In this document: positions 20,149 to 27,654 of the stretch, one piece after another | How positions within the stretch are numbered: position 1 is the first letter of the stretch | Layout of the letters: every line of letters starts with the position of its first letter | From: Rhizobiales bacterium 64-17 | GTDB taxonomy: Bacteria; Pseudomonadota; Alphaproteobacteria; Rhizobiales; Xanthobacteraceae | Reading direction: 5' to 3' | NCBI GenBank assembly: GCA_001899285.1 | Contig: MKWA01000023.1 | Span: 23,636 to 87,635, forward strand | DNA length: 64,000 nt | Made by a program: the position numbers and the translations under genes | The notes under the pieces: model-generated | Databases searched by the model: none | What the model saw: only the letters and a program-made list of their open reading frames with translations | What the model was told of the DNA's origin: nothing

Positions 20149-21075
20149 CTAAGCCGGCACGAAGCGGTAGGCGTTGTCCTTCTTCTCCACCTTGCCGACG
20201 CCCGGATAAGGCAGGTGGAAACCGATTAGCGTCGCGCGATCCTTGGCGAGACGATCCAGCATGGTCTTGCGCGTCGCGATGGCGCGCTCGGCCTCGTGAT
20301 CGGCCGGCATGCGCCAGTCCGGGTTCGCGAATGAAACGATCTCGTGGGTGAGCACGTCGCCGCCGACGATCAGACCGTCGCCACCGGCGAGTTCAAGCGA
20401 GACGTGACCCTGGGTGTGACCGGGGGTCGCGAGAATGCGCAGGCCGCGCACGATCTCATCGTTCGGCTTGAGCATCGTCACGCGGTCCTTGATCACCGCG
20501 TAGTTGCGGCGCGCGCCAGTGACGAAGCCGGCACGTTCCTCCGGCAGGCCGCGCGTGGCGTTGTCGCCCTGCCAGAAATCCCATTCCGCCGCGGCGACAT
20601 AAAACGATGCTTTCGGCAGCCGCGGATCGTCGAGTTCATCGACCAAGCCCCAGAGATGATCGGGGTGGCCATGGGTAAACACTACCTTGGTAATCTTGCT
20701 GCGGTCGATGCCGGCCGCTTCGAGATTGTCGAACAGCTTGCCGGCGGTTGGCATGAAGCGATCGCCGGAGCCCATGTCGATCAGGATCAGGTCGTCGCCG
20801 GATTTGATCAGCGTGATGTTCGTCGGCGAGTCGTATTGCTGGCTGGTCTGCTTCGCGGCGGCGAGCGCGGCGTTGCGTTCTGCCGGGGGCGCGTCCGGCG
20901 CGATGAAGCTCGTCGGCAGCACCAGATGCCCGTCGCTCACGACCATCACCTCGAACGCGCCGTGGCTGAATCGATGCGGCGCGGCGTGGGCCATGCGCGG
21001 CAGCAGGGGCGCGGCGACGCCGCCGGCGGTGAGGGCGAGGAACGAGCGGCGGTCGAGCGGCCTATCGAAGCGCAT
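20149..21075 (-). CDS. Tat-exported metallo-beta-lactamase-fold hydrolase
   Basis: 308-aa exported MBL-fold enzyme. The twin-arginine signal is DRRSFLALTAGGVAAPLLP (about residues 8-26), cleaved near AHA-AP. The zinc motif HGHPDHLWG lies near residue 130, a further His in GHTQGH (about 214-219), Asp in GGDVLTHE and a last His in IGFHLPYPG. These are all needed for a dinuclear site. Homologues are lactonases, alkylsulfatase- or PqsE-like hydrolases; substrate not determinable. A short block, about residues 60-85, PPAERNAALAAAKQTSQQY, is a common insertion in this subfamily. Confidence 0.9.
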   Translation of the reverse strand: MRFDRPLDRRSFLALTAGGVAAPLLPRMAHAAPHRFSHGAFEVMVVSDGHLVLPTSFIAPDAPPAERNAALAAAKQTSQQYDSPTNITLIKSGDDLILIDMGSGDRFMPTAGKLFDNLEAAGIDRSKITKVVFTHGHPDHLWGLVDELDDPRLPKASFYVAAAEWDFWQGDNATRGLPEERAGFVTGARRNYAVIKDRVTMLKPNDEIVRGLRILATPGHTQGHVSLELAGGDGLIVGGDVLTHEIVSFANPDWRMPADHEAERAIATRKTMLDRLAKDRATLIGFHLPYPGVGKVEKKDNAYRFVPA

Positions 21076-21145
21076 GGTAATGGTCCCGGAACAACTGTCC
21101 GGACGATAGGCCACGCGCGCGCCGCTTCGCAACCGGCGGCGAGGG

Positions 21146-21330
21146 TTAGAAACGGAACACGATCTGCCCGCGCACGCCGTGGTCGCCGGTGCTGGAGGCA
21201 TATTGGCCGGCGTACCGGCGAACGCTTGACGCCAGCCGAGCGAACATTCACCGTCGCGCCGCTCTTTGCGCTCGCCGATCCGCTGCCCGGCGTGAACGGC
21301 AGGCCGGCGATGCTCACGTTCGAAAGGCAA
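21146..21330 (-). pseudogene. Frameshifted C-terminal remnant of an autotransporter beta-barrel
   Basis: Two reading frames together recall the end of an autotransporter domain. The first (about 21330-21245) reads LSNVSIAGLPFTPGSGSAS then AKSGATVN, like the VAGVPIARDSA strand of that family. The second (about 21244-21146) reads ARLASSVRRYAGQYASS then TGDHGVRGQIVFRF and a stop, with the barrel-closing aromatic C-terminus. A one-base shift near 21240 joins them. There is no upstream passenger or signal sequence. This is a decayed fragment, not a working gene; the identification is by motif, not by search. Confidence 0.6.
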
Positions 21331-21374
21331 AATCCGACCGCGAGGTGACGGACACACAACAAGTCATCGGCCAT

Positions 21375-21405
21375 AAAAAAAAGCCGCCCAAACGGGCGGC
21401 TTTTT
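21375..21405. terminator. Intrinsic terminator downstream of rpsD
   Basis: AAGCCGCCC / GGGCGGCTT stem with a 4-nt loop and a T-run on each strand (A-run 21374-21382 and TTTTT 21401-21405). It ends rpsD. Confidence 0.92.
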
Positions 21406-21424
21406 CCGTATTCGGCGCGAAAGA

Positions 21425-22042
21425 TCAGCGCGAATAGTATTCGATCACCAGATGCGGCTCCATCTGCACCGCGAACGGCACGTCGGTGAGCACCGGCACG
21501 CGCGTCATCTTGGCGGTGAACTTGGAGTGATCGGCCTCGATGTAATCCGGCACATCGCGCTCGGCCGAGGCGACGGCTTCCATCACCAGCGGCATCTCGC
21601 GCGACTTGTCCTTGACCTCGACCACGTCGCCGACCTTGACGCGGTAGGAGGGGATGTTGACGCGGCGGCCGTTCACCTTGATGTGGCCGTGGTTGATCAC
21701 CTGACGCGCCGCGAACACCGTCGGCACGAACTTGGCGCGGAAGATCATCGCATCGAGACGGCTCTCGAGCAGGCCGATCATGTTGGCGCCGCTGTCGCCG
21801 CGCATCCGGCGCGCTTCGACGTAGGTGCGGTGGAACTGCTTCTCTGAAATGTTGCCGTAATAGCCGCGCAGCTTCTGCTTGGCCTTGAGCTGCACGCCGA
21901 AGTCGGAGAGCTTGCCCTTGCGGCGCTGGCCGTGCTGGCCGGGGCCGTATTCACGCTTGTTGACCGGGCTCTTCGGGCGACCCCAGATGTTTTCGCCCAT
22001 CCGGCGGTCGATCTTGTACTTTGCGCTATGGCGCTTTGACAT
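21425..22042 (-). CDS. rpsD: 30S ribosomal protein S4
   Basis: 205-aa primary rRNA-binding protein of the small subunit body. Seen: N-terminal [21 protein letters not shown], the S4 RNA-binding domain [45 protein letters not shown] (about 94-140), and the end [13 protein letters not shown]. Length and content match alphaproteobacterial S4. It is a stand-alone gene here, not part of the alpha operon, as usual in this group. Its 5' region contains a GC hairpin at 22168-22196. Confidence 0.98.
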   Translation of the reverse strand: MSKRHSAKYKIDRRMGENIWGRPKSPVNKREYGPGQHGQRRKGKLSDFGVQLKAKQKLRGYYGNISEKQFHRTYVEARRMRGDSGANMIGLLESRLDAMIFRAKFVPTVFAARQVINHGHIKVNGRRVNIPSYRVKVGDVVEVKDKSREMPLVMEAVASAERDVPDYIEADHSKFTAKMTRVPVLTDVPFAVQMEPHLVIEYYSR

Positions 22043-22441
22043 CGCGTCCTCTGTGAACGTTCGAGTGAGAGATGAGGAACCGCGCCCTCCTTTGTCGCGG
22101 GCCGAAGCCCGAAACCGACAGGTTCCGGCCGAAAGCTGACGGCCGTGACCACGGGTGCGAAACGCTCCGCGGGGCCGGATTGGCTCCAGCCCCGCGAAGT
22201 GGGCGCGTTTTAGGGGTTTGGGGCGGCCCTGTCAAACCATCCGGGGCCGGGAAGCAGGAACGAGTGTCGCCGATAGTGCTTGCAGATCAATGCTTTGGCG
22301 GAAAGTTCCGCCGCGCTGTCCGGTCGCGTCCGGTTTTTGTTGCGCCGGGGCGGGTGGTCCCCTAGTTATTGCGGATCAGACCGGGCCCCTCTGACAGCCA
22401 ACTGGCTGTGATGTCGGACTGATGACGACCACGGTGGCCCG
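22043..22441. other. Divergent intergenic region upstream of rpsD (399 bases)
   Basis: Contains the promoter and leader of rpsD and of the small membrane gene that follows. A strong GC stem (CGCGGGGC 22168-22175 with GCCCCGCG 22189-22196) and a short inverted repeat ACAGCCAACTGGCTGT (22394-22409) are visible. Neither matches a named RNA motif I recognise; no yybP-ykoY manganese riboswitch core was found before the TerC gene. Confidence 0.5.
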
Positions 22442-22705
22442 ATGCTCGAACTCCTGTCCGAATCTCCGATTCCGTTTCCGTTGATCCTGCCGACGGTCAG
22501 CCTGTTGCTGCTCGCCGTGGCCGGATCATTCGCGTTACACGGCTGGTGGTCCGGACAGGCGCGCGCAGGGGACACCGTAACCTCGTGGGATATTGCCGCG
22601 GCGCTGACCTTCCTCGGCTGCGCTGCCGCGATCCTCGGCGAGATCGAACACGTCATCGAATATTTGTGGTTGAACGACACAAGGACCAAGCCCGCCAATG
22701 GATAG
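22442..22705 (+). CDS. Small membrane protein upstream of terC
   Basis: 87-aa predicted membrane protein with two hydrophobic helices, residues about 8-33 (PIPFPLILPTVSLLLLAVAGSF) and 48-70 (WDIAAALTFLGCAAAILGEIEH). The C-terminus is polar. I do not recognise a family. It overlaps the next gene by 8 bases (its stop is at 22703-22705, and terC begins at 22698), so the two are very likely co-translated and may work together. Confidence 0.6.
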   Translation: MLELLSESPIPFPLILPTVSLLLLAVAGSFALHGWWSGQARAGDTVTSWDIAAALTFLGCAAAILGEIEHVIEYLWLNDTRTKPANG

Positions 22706-23351
22706 TATCATTGCCGATATCGTCGCGACCCTGACCACGCCTGCCGGCCTCGCGGCGCTCGGCCAGGTCATCATGATCGACCTGGTGCTCGCCGGCGACA
22801 ACGCCATCGTCATCGGTCTTGCCGCCGCCGGTTTGCCGGCCGAACAGCGCAACAAGGCGATCCTGCTCGGCATCCTCGCTGCGACCGGTCTGCGCATCAT
22901 CTTCGCCAGCGTCACCGTGCAGTTGCTCGCGATCGTCGGCCTGCTGCTCGCCGGCGGCATTCTGCTGTTGTGGGTGTGCTGGAAGATGTGGCGCGAGCTG
23001 CGCGGCCCGCATCACAATCCTGATGCTGCCGCCGCACTCGCGGACGGCGCCGCGCCGACCAAGACGCTGCGTCAGGCCGCGCTGCAGATCATCGTCGCCG
23101 ACGTCTCGATGTCGCTCGACAATGTGCTCGCCGTGGCGGGCGCGGCGCGCGAACACCCGACCGCGCTGATCTTCGGTCTCGGCCTGTCGATCGTGTTGAT
23201 GGGCCTCGCGGCCAACTTCATCGCCCGCCTGCTCGATAAGCACCGCTGGATCGCCTATGTCGGCCTCGCCATCATCCTCTACGTGGCCGGCGACATGATC
23301 TATCGCGGCTTTATCGAAGTGCGGCCTTATGTGGTGTCGCTGTTGACGTAA
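22698..23351 (+). CDS. TerC-family integral membrane protein (YjbE type)
   Basis: 217-aa protein with about seven hydrophobic helices. The family acidic motifs are seen within helices: DLVLAGDNAIVIGLA (about 21-35) and DVSMSLDNVLAVAGAA (about 135-150), which are thought to bind metal ions. YjbE/TerC-type proteins are implicated in Mn2+ export linked to protein metalation or in tellurite resistance in other bacteria; the ion is not provable here. Length fits the YjbE subgroup. Its last 41 bases overlap the 3' end of the convergent murI. Confidence 0.88.
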   Translation: MDSIIADIVATLTTPAGLAALGQVIMIDLVLAGDNAIVIGLAAAGLPAEQRNKAILLGILAATGLRIIFASVTVQLLAIVGLLLAGGILLLWVCWKMWRELRGPHHNPDAAAALADGAAPTKTLRQAALQIIVADVSMSLDNVLAVAGAAREHPTALIFGLGLSIVLMGLAANFIARLLDKHRWIAYVGLAIILYVAGDMIYRGFIEVRPYVVSLLT

Positions 23352-24153
23352 AGCCGAAGGAGGCCAGCGCCCGCATCAGGTGCGGCGCTGGCGCCCGGCC
23401 GGAGGTGAACACGATGTCCGCGGACAGGGTCGCAAGCCCGTTCGCAAGTCCGCTCATTTGTTCGTTGGGTGTGCCGATCAGGCCGACGACGCGGCGCGCG
23501 ATCGCCGGCGCCGGATCGATCCAGTCGACCGACCACGGCGCGAGCGCCGCCAGACGGTCGAGCAGCAGCGGATAATGCGTGCACGCAAGCGCCACCGTGT
23601 CGGTGCGCTTGCCGTCGTGTTCGATGAAGCAGGGCGCGATCTCGGCGCGTAGCTCCGCGTCGGTCGCGGGCGCGCCGTTCAGTTCGGCTTCGGCGAAGGT
23701 GGCAAGCCGGGCTGCGCCGACCAGCGTGACGCTGCAATCCTGCGCGAATTCGCGGATCAGGCTTTTGGTGTATTCGCGCGCCACTGTCGCCTCGGTGCCG
23801 AGCACCGACACGAGTTTGCTGCGCGAGCCTGCACAGGCGGGCTTGATCGCCGGCACGGTGCCGACGAACGGCACGGTGAAGGCTGCGCGCAGCGGCGCCA
23901 GCGCCAGCGTCGAGGCGGTGTTGCAGGCAATGACCGCCAGGTCCGGGTGCCATGTCGTGATCGCGTCGCCGATCACGTCGAGTACGCGCGCGACCAGTTC
24001 GGTTTCCGGAATGCGGCCGTAGGGGAAACGCGCATCGTCGGCGAGATAGATGTAGCGCGCATCCGGGCGCGCCTTCGCCACCTCGCGGAATACGGTGAGC
24101 CCGCCGAGGCCGGAATCGAAGACGAGAATCGTTGGATGATCTGCGCGCGGCAT
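23311..24153 (-). CDS. murI: Glutamate racemase
   Basis: 280-aa cofactor-independent racemase that makes D-glutamate for peptidoglycan. Seen: LVFDSGLGGLTVFREV (about 10-25), ADDARFPYG (about 42-50), the first catalytic Cys in VIACNTASTLALAPLR (about 82) and the second in ALACTHYPLLLDRL (about 195). Length (about 280) fits. A further in-frame ATG at 24174 (MPLRIHQ) is possible; neither start has a strong ribosome site. The last codons overlap terC by 41 bases in a tail-to-tail arrangement. Confidence 0.95.
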   Translation of the reverse strand: MPRADHPTILVFDSGLGGLTVFREVAKARPDARYIYLADDARFPYGRIPETELVARVLDVIGDAITTWHPDLAVIACNTASTLALAPLRAAFTVPFVGTVPAIKPACAGSRSKLVSVLGTEATVAREYTKSLIREFAQDCSVTLVGAARLATFAEAELNGAPATDAELRAEIAPCFIEHDGKRTDTVALACTHYPLLLDRLAALAPWSVDWIDPAPAIARRVVGLIGTPNEQMSGLANGLATLSADIVFTSGRAPAPHLMRALASFGFTSTATPHKAALR

Positions 24154-24295
24154 CTGATGGATTCGCAATGGCATCAGATAAGCGCGCCTGCGGCACCGTG
24201 ACAATGGGGGCAGATCTGGGCTCCGCATGAGGGTCATAGATTTGCCCGTCTCGTGCGGTGTGTGTCCGGGTAGGACAGCAGCGGCGGAGGCGGGC

Positions 24296-24700
24296 ATGCG
24301 ATGGAAAACGGGTGGTCTGGCGGGCGTTCTCCTGTTGGCCAGCGTGACGCTGGGCGACGCCGCGACAGTGCGCTCCGAACTCAACCTGCGCGCGGGGCCG
24401 GGAACGGGCTACAGCGTGGTTGCCGTCATGCCCGCGGGCGCCGAGGTGGATATTCGCGATTGCTCCGGCGCGTGGTGTCGCGTCGTTTGGGGTTCGGCCG
24501 AGGGTTACGCCAACGCGGATTATCTGGTGGACGAACCGGACGAGGGGGACAGGCGGCCGCCGGCTGCGCGTGGTCCGGCACCGCTGTTCAATTTCGGCGT
24601 CAGTACCTGGAGCTTCGGGTCGAGCGGCGATCACGGCTGGTCCAACCATCGCGGATGGGACACGGATCGTGGTGCTTACAGCCGCGAGCGCGCCTGGTAG
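24296..24700 (+). CDS. SH3-domain (SH3b) secreted protein
   Basis: 134-aa protein with an N-terminal signal peptide (MRWKTGGLAGVLLLASVTLG, cleavage near DAA-TV) followed by a bacterial SH3 domain: SELNLRAGPGTGYSVVAVMP, VDIRDCSGAWCRVVWGSAEGYANADYL (a possible disulfide between the two cysteines). The remaining 45 residues are low-complexity, rich in Gly, Ser and Trp. SH3b domains bind peptidoglycan. I take ATG 24296 with GCGGAGG five bases before; upstream in-frame starts have no such site. Confidence 0.85.
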   Translation: MRWKTGGLAGVLLLASVTLGDAATVRSELNLRAGPGTGYSVVAVMPAGAEVDIRDCSGAWCRVVWGSAEGYANADYLVDEPDEGDRRPPAARGPAPLFNFGVSTWSFGSSGDHGWSNHRGWDTDRGAYSRERAW

Positions 24701-24728
24701 CCGGAGCCGTTTTCCAGCGCGGCGAAAG

Positions 24729-25292
24729 TTAGTCCTTCACGCGCGCCAGCAACTGGCCGAGCAGCAGCAGGCCCTGCGGCCACAGGCCGAGCCGCGTCGC
24801 GGTGTTGATGTGGCCGAGTTCGGGGATTTCGCAGTAATCCGCCAGCCAGGCGTCGGCGAAGAACCGCGCGCGCTCCGGGTTGACGTAAGGATCGTCGGTT
24901 GAGGCGACGACCAGTGCCGGCACCGGAAACGGCTTGAGCGGCATCGGCGCGAACGGGCGCACGCTGTCCGGCGTGTTCTCCGGGTGATCGACGTCGGACG
25001 GCGCGCACAGGAATGCGGCCTTGATCCGGCCCGGCGTGTTGCGGGCTGCCCAGTGCGCGGCGAGCGAAACGGAGAGGCTGTGGCAGATCAACACGGCCGG
25101 ACGTGAGCCGCCGGTAATTGCCGCGTCGAGCTGCTGCATCCATGCCTGCGGATGCGGCTGATCCCAGTCGTCCTGAATGACGCGCGTCGCGTTGCGCAGC
25201 GCCATGCACCAGTACGACTGCCAGTGTTCGACCCCTGAATTGCCGAGGCCGGGCAGGACGAGGAAGTCGTAGTCGGCGGTGACGTCGCGCAT
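24729..25292 (-). CDS. RBBP9/YdeN-type alpha/beta hydrolase
   Basis: 187-aa small serine hydrolase. Seen: FLVLPGLGNSGVEHWQSYW (about 9-27), the nucleophile elbow AVLICHSLSVSLAAHWA (Ser about 71, in the family form HSL), and a catalytic His in LGHINTATRLGLWPQG near residue 165. The fold is that of RBBP9 and YdeN. Substrate unknown. It lies 11 bases downstream of purB on the same strand, so they may share a transcript. Confidence 0.9.
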   Translation of the reverse strand: MRDVTADYDFLVLPGLGNSGVEHWQSYWCMALRNATRVIQDDWDQPHPQAWMQQLDAAITGGSRPAVLICHSLSVSLAAHWAARNTPGRIKAAFLCAPSDVDHPENTPDSVRPFAPMPLKPFPVPALVVASTDDPYVNPERARFFADAWLADYCEIPELGHINTATRLGLWPQGLLLLGQLLARVKD

Positions 25293-25303
25293 GATCGCTC
25301 GGG

Positions 25304-26608
25304 TCAGCCGCCGAACACCCGCTTGAAGATCGTGTCGACGTGCTTGAAGTGGTAGCCGAGGTCGAAATTGGCCTCCAGCTCCTTGTCGGTCATCTTGCCC
25401 TTCACGTCGGGGTCGGCCTTGAGGAAGGCGAGGAAATCGCCTTCGCCGCGCCAGACGCGCATCGCGTTGCGCTGGACGATGCGATAGGCGTCCTCGCGCG
25501 AGATGCCCTTCTGTGTCAGCGCGATCAGGATGCGTTGCGAGTGGACGAGGCCGCCGAGCTTGTCGAGATTTTTCTGCATGTTCTCGGGATAGACGACAAG
25601 TTTGTCGATGACGCCGGCGAGACGGTTGAGCGCGAAGTCGAGCGTCACGGTGGCGTCGGGACCGATCATGCGTTCGACCGACGAATGCGAGATGTCGCGC
25701 TCGTGCCACAACGCGACGTTCTCCATCGCCGGCAGCGCATAGGCGCGCACCATGCGGGCGAGGCCCGTCATGTTTTCGGTGAGCACGGGATTGCGCTTGT
25801 GCGGCATCGCCGACGAGCCTTTCTGCCCGGCGGAGAAATATTCCTCGGCCTCCAGCACTTCCGTGCGCTGCAGATGGCGGATCTCGGTGGCGAGCCGCTC
25901 CATCGACGAGGCGATGACGCCCAAGGTCGCAAAGAACATCGCATGGCGGTCGCGCGGGATCACCTGCGTCGAGACCGGCTCCGGCGTGAGGCCCATCGCC
26001 TTCGCCACGTGCTCTTCCACGCGCGGGTCGATCTGCGCGAAGGTACCGACCGCGCCGGAGATCGCGCAGGTGGCGATGTCCTTGCGCGCGGCGATCAGGC
26101 GTTCTTTCGCGCGCGAGAATTCGGCGTAGGCGTAGGCCATCTTCAGACCGAACGTCACCGGTTCGGCATGGATGCCGTGCGAACGGCCGACGCTCGGTGT
26201 CAGCTTGTGCTCGTAGGCGCGGCGCTTGAGCGCGTCGAGCACCTTGTCGAGATCGGCGAGCAGGATGTCGCTCGCGCGCGTAAGCTGCACGTTGAGGCAG
26301 GTGTCGAGCACGTCCGACGAAGTCATGCCCTGATGCACGAAGCGCGCCTCCGGGCCGACATGCTCGGCGAGATGTGTGAGGAAGGCGATCACGTCGTGCT
26401 TCGTCTCGGCCTCGATCGCATCGATGCGCGCGGTGTCGAACGTCGCGGCATTGCCTTTTTCCCAGATGGTCTTGGCCGCTTCCTTCGGGATGATGCCGAG
26501 ATCGGCCAAAGCGTCGGCGGCATGCGCCTCGATCTCGAACCAGATGCGGAAGCGGGTTTCCGGCGACCAGATCGCCGTCATCTCGGGGCGGGAATAGCGT
26601 GGGATCAT
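25304..26608 (-). CDS. purB: Adenylosuccinate lyase
   Basis: 434-aa enzyme of purine biosynthesis (fumarase/aspartase superfamily) that splits SAICAR to AICAR and adenylosuccinate to AMP. Seen: MIPRYSRPEMTAIWSPETRF at the N-terminus, VHQGMTSSDVLDTCLN (about 90-106), GRSHGIHAEPVTFGLKMA (about 141-158), and the signature GSSAMPHKRNPVLTENMTGLARM (about 263-285). Length is typical. It acts two steps after FGAM synthase (purSQL) and next to PurC in the pathway, though the genes are 7-10 kb apart here. Confidence 0.97.
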   Translation of the reverse strand: MIPRYSRPEMTAIWSPETRFRIWFEIEAHAADALADLGIIPKEAAKTIWEKGNAATFDTARIDAIEAETKHDVIAFLTHLAEHVGPEARFVHQGMTSSDVLDTCLNVQLTRASDILLADLDKVLDALKRRAYEHKLTPSVGRSHGIHAEPVTFGLKMAYAYAEFSRAKERLIAARKDIATCAISGAVGTFAQIDPRVEEHVAKAMGLTPEPVSTQVIPRDRHAMFFATLGVIASSMERLATEIRHLQRTEVLEAEEYFSAGQKGSSAMPHKRNPVLTENMTGLARMVRAYALPAMENVALWHERDISHSSVERMIGPDATVTLDFALNRLAGVIDKLVVYPENMQKNLDKLGGLVHSQRILIALTQKGISREDAYRIVQRNAMRVWRGEGDFLAFLKADPDVKGKMTDKELEANFDLGYHFKHVDTIFKRVFGG

Positions 26609-26629
26609 GGTGTCACTACCGTTGTCCTG

Positions 26630-26718
26630 TCATGGCCGGGCTTGTCCCGGCCATCCACGTCTGAGTCGTCGCTAGCGGGACGAAAGGCGTGGATGCCCGG
26701 CATGAAGCCGGGCATGAC
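26630..26718. repeat. Intergenic palindromic repeat (BIME-like)
   Basis: Between purB and rpe: CATGGCCGGGCTTGTCCCGGCCATCC, then a spacer and GGATGCCCGGCATGAAGCCGGGCATG. Each half is a hairpin (GGCCGGG/CCCGGCC and GCCCGGC/GCCGGGC) and the outer ends (TCATGG...CATGAC and CCACG...CGTGG) are complementary, so the block can form a paired double hairpin. This type of element is common in Bradyrhizobiaceae. Confidence 0.7.
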
Positions 26719-26739
26719 GGTTGAGAGAATCATTGTTGT

Positions 26740-27429
26740 TCACGCCACTTCTCCGCGCGCCGCGGCGGCGGCGTTGCGGATGGCGCTGATATTGGCGCGG
26801 TACTGTTCGGCACCGCCCTTGAACACGGCGGAGCCGGCGACCAGCACGTTGGCGCCGGCGGCGATTACCTGCGGTGCCGTCTCTGGCGTGATGCCGCCGT
26901 CAACTTCGATGTCGATCGGCCGCCCGCCGGCCATCGCGCGGAGATCGCGCACCTTCTGCACGGCGGCGGGGATGAATGCCTGACCGCCGAAGCCGGGGTT
27001 CACCGACATGACGAGGATGAGATCGACGAGATCGATCACGTTCTCGATGGTCGAGACCGGCGTGCCGGGGTTGAGCGTCACGCCAGCTTTCTTGCCGAGC
27101 GCGCGGATCGCCTGCAGCGAGCGGTGCACATGCGGTCCCGATTCCACATGCACGGTGATGATGTCGGAGCCAGCCTTGGCGAAGGCTTCGAGATAGGGAT
27201 CGCACGGCGCGATCATTAGATGCACGTCGAACGTTTTCGTCGTGACCTTGCGCAGCGCCTTCACCACGTCCGGGCCGATGGTGATGTTCGGAACAAAGTG
27301 CCCGTCCATCACGTCCACATGGATCCAGTCGGCACCGGCGGCCTCGACCGCGCGAATTTCGTCGCCGAGCCGCGCGAAGTCGGCGGCGAGGATCGAAGGG
27401 GCGATCGCAAGCGGGCGCAAAGCGGGCAT
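26740..27429 (-). CDS. rpe: Ribulose-phosphate 3-epimerase
   Basis: 229-aa TIM-barrel epimerase interconverting ribulose 5-phosphate and xylulose 5-phosphate (pentose phosphate and Calvin cycles). Seen: [16 protein letters not shown] (about 9-24), [23 protein letters not shown] (catalytic Asp and metal His, about 36-58), [20 protein letters not shown] (about 139-158), and [31 protein letters not shown] (phosphate-binding, about 177-207). Start at ATG 27429 (MPALRPL) gives the family length; an ATG at 27471 is in frame but lacks support. Confidence 0.97.
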   Translation of the reverse strand: MPALRPLAIAPSILAADFARLGDEIRAVEAAGADWIHVDVMDGHFVPNITIGPDVVKALRKVTTKTFDVHLMIAPCDPYLEAFAKAGSDIITVHVESGPHVHRSLQAIRALGKKAGVTLNPGTPVSTIENVIDLVDLILVMSVNPGFGGQAFIPAAVQKVRDLRAMAGGRPIDIEVDGGITPETAPQVIAAGANVLVAGSAVFKGGAEQYRANISAIRNAAAAARGEVA

Positions 27430-27598
27430 TGGCGGCCTTTTGGGGGCTCCGGGATGGGGTCCGGGTACCATGCCCGGTCCGCAGGGGCAACGACGCGGCC
27501 GCCGTTATCCCGGCATCGCCATGCTGCCATTCGTGCTGCGCGGGATGCGACCAATTCCCTCTCGCCGGGGGCGGCGGAAGACATTATCTGCGGGATGA

Positions 27599-27640
27599 GG
27601 CCGGCCGAATCCGTGGAATAAGAGCCGGCCGCTTGTTTTT
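27599..27640 (+). promoter_or_regulatory. Hairpin with T-run just upstream of the DadA-like gene
   Basis: GGCCGGC (27599-27605) pairs with GCCGGCC (27624-27630), followed by GCTTGTTTTTG, 15-25 bases before the ATG at 27655. It has the form of an intrinsic terminator placed in a leader; an attenuation role is speculative. Confidence 0.3.
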
Positions 27641-27654
27641 GAAGGTGACTGGCG

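Noticed and set aside
21425..21847. Long + strand frame over rpsD
   Set aside because: It is antisense to the ribosomal protein S4 gene with shadow composition.
22200..22441. yybP-ykoY manganese riboswitch before the TerC gene
   Set aside because: The characteristic core was not found and the TerC gene is downstream of another small gene, so no riboswitch is claimed.
23327..24649. A 440-codon minus-strand open frame
   Set aside because: It overlaps murI in a different frame; murI has all catalytic motifs, so this is a shadow.
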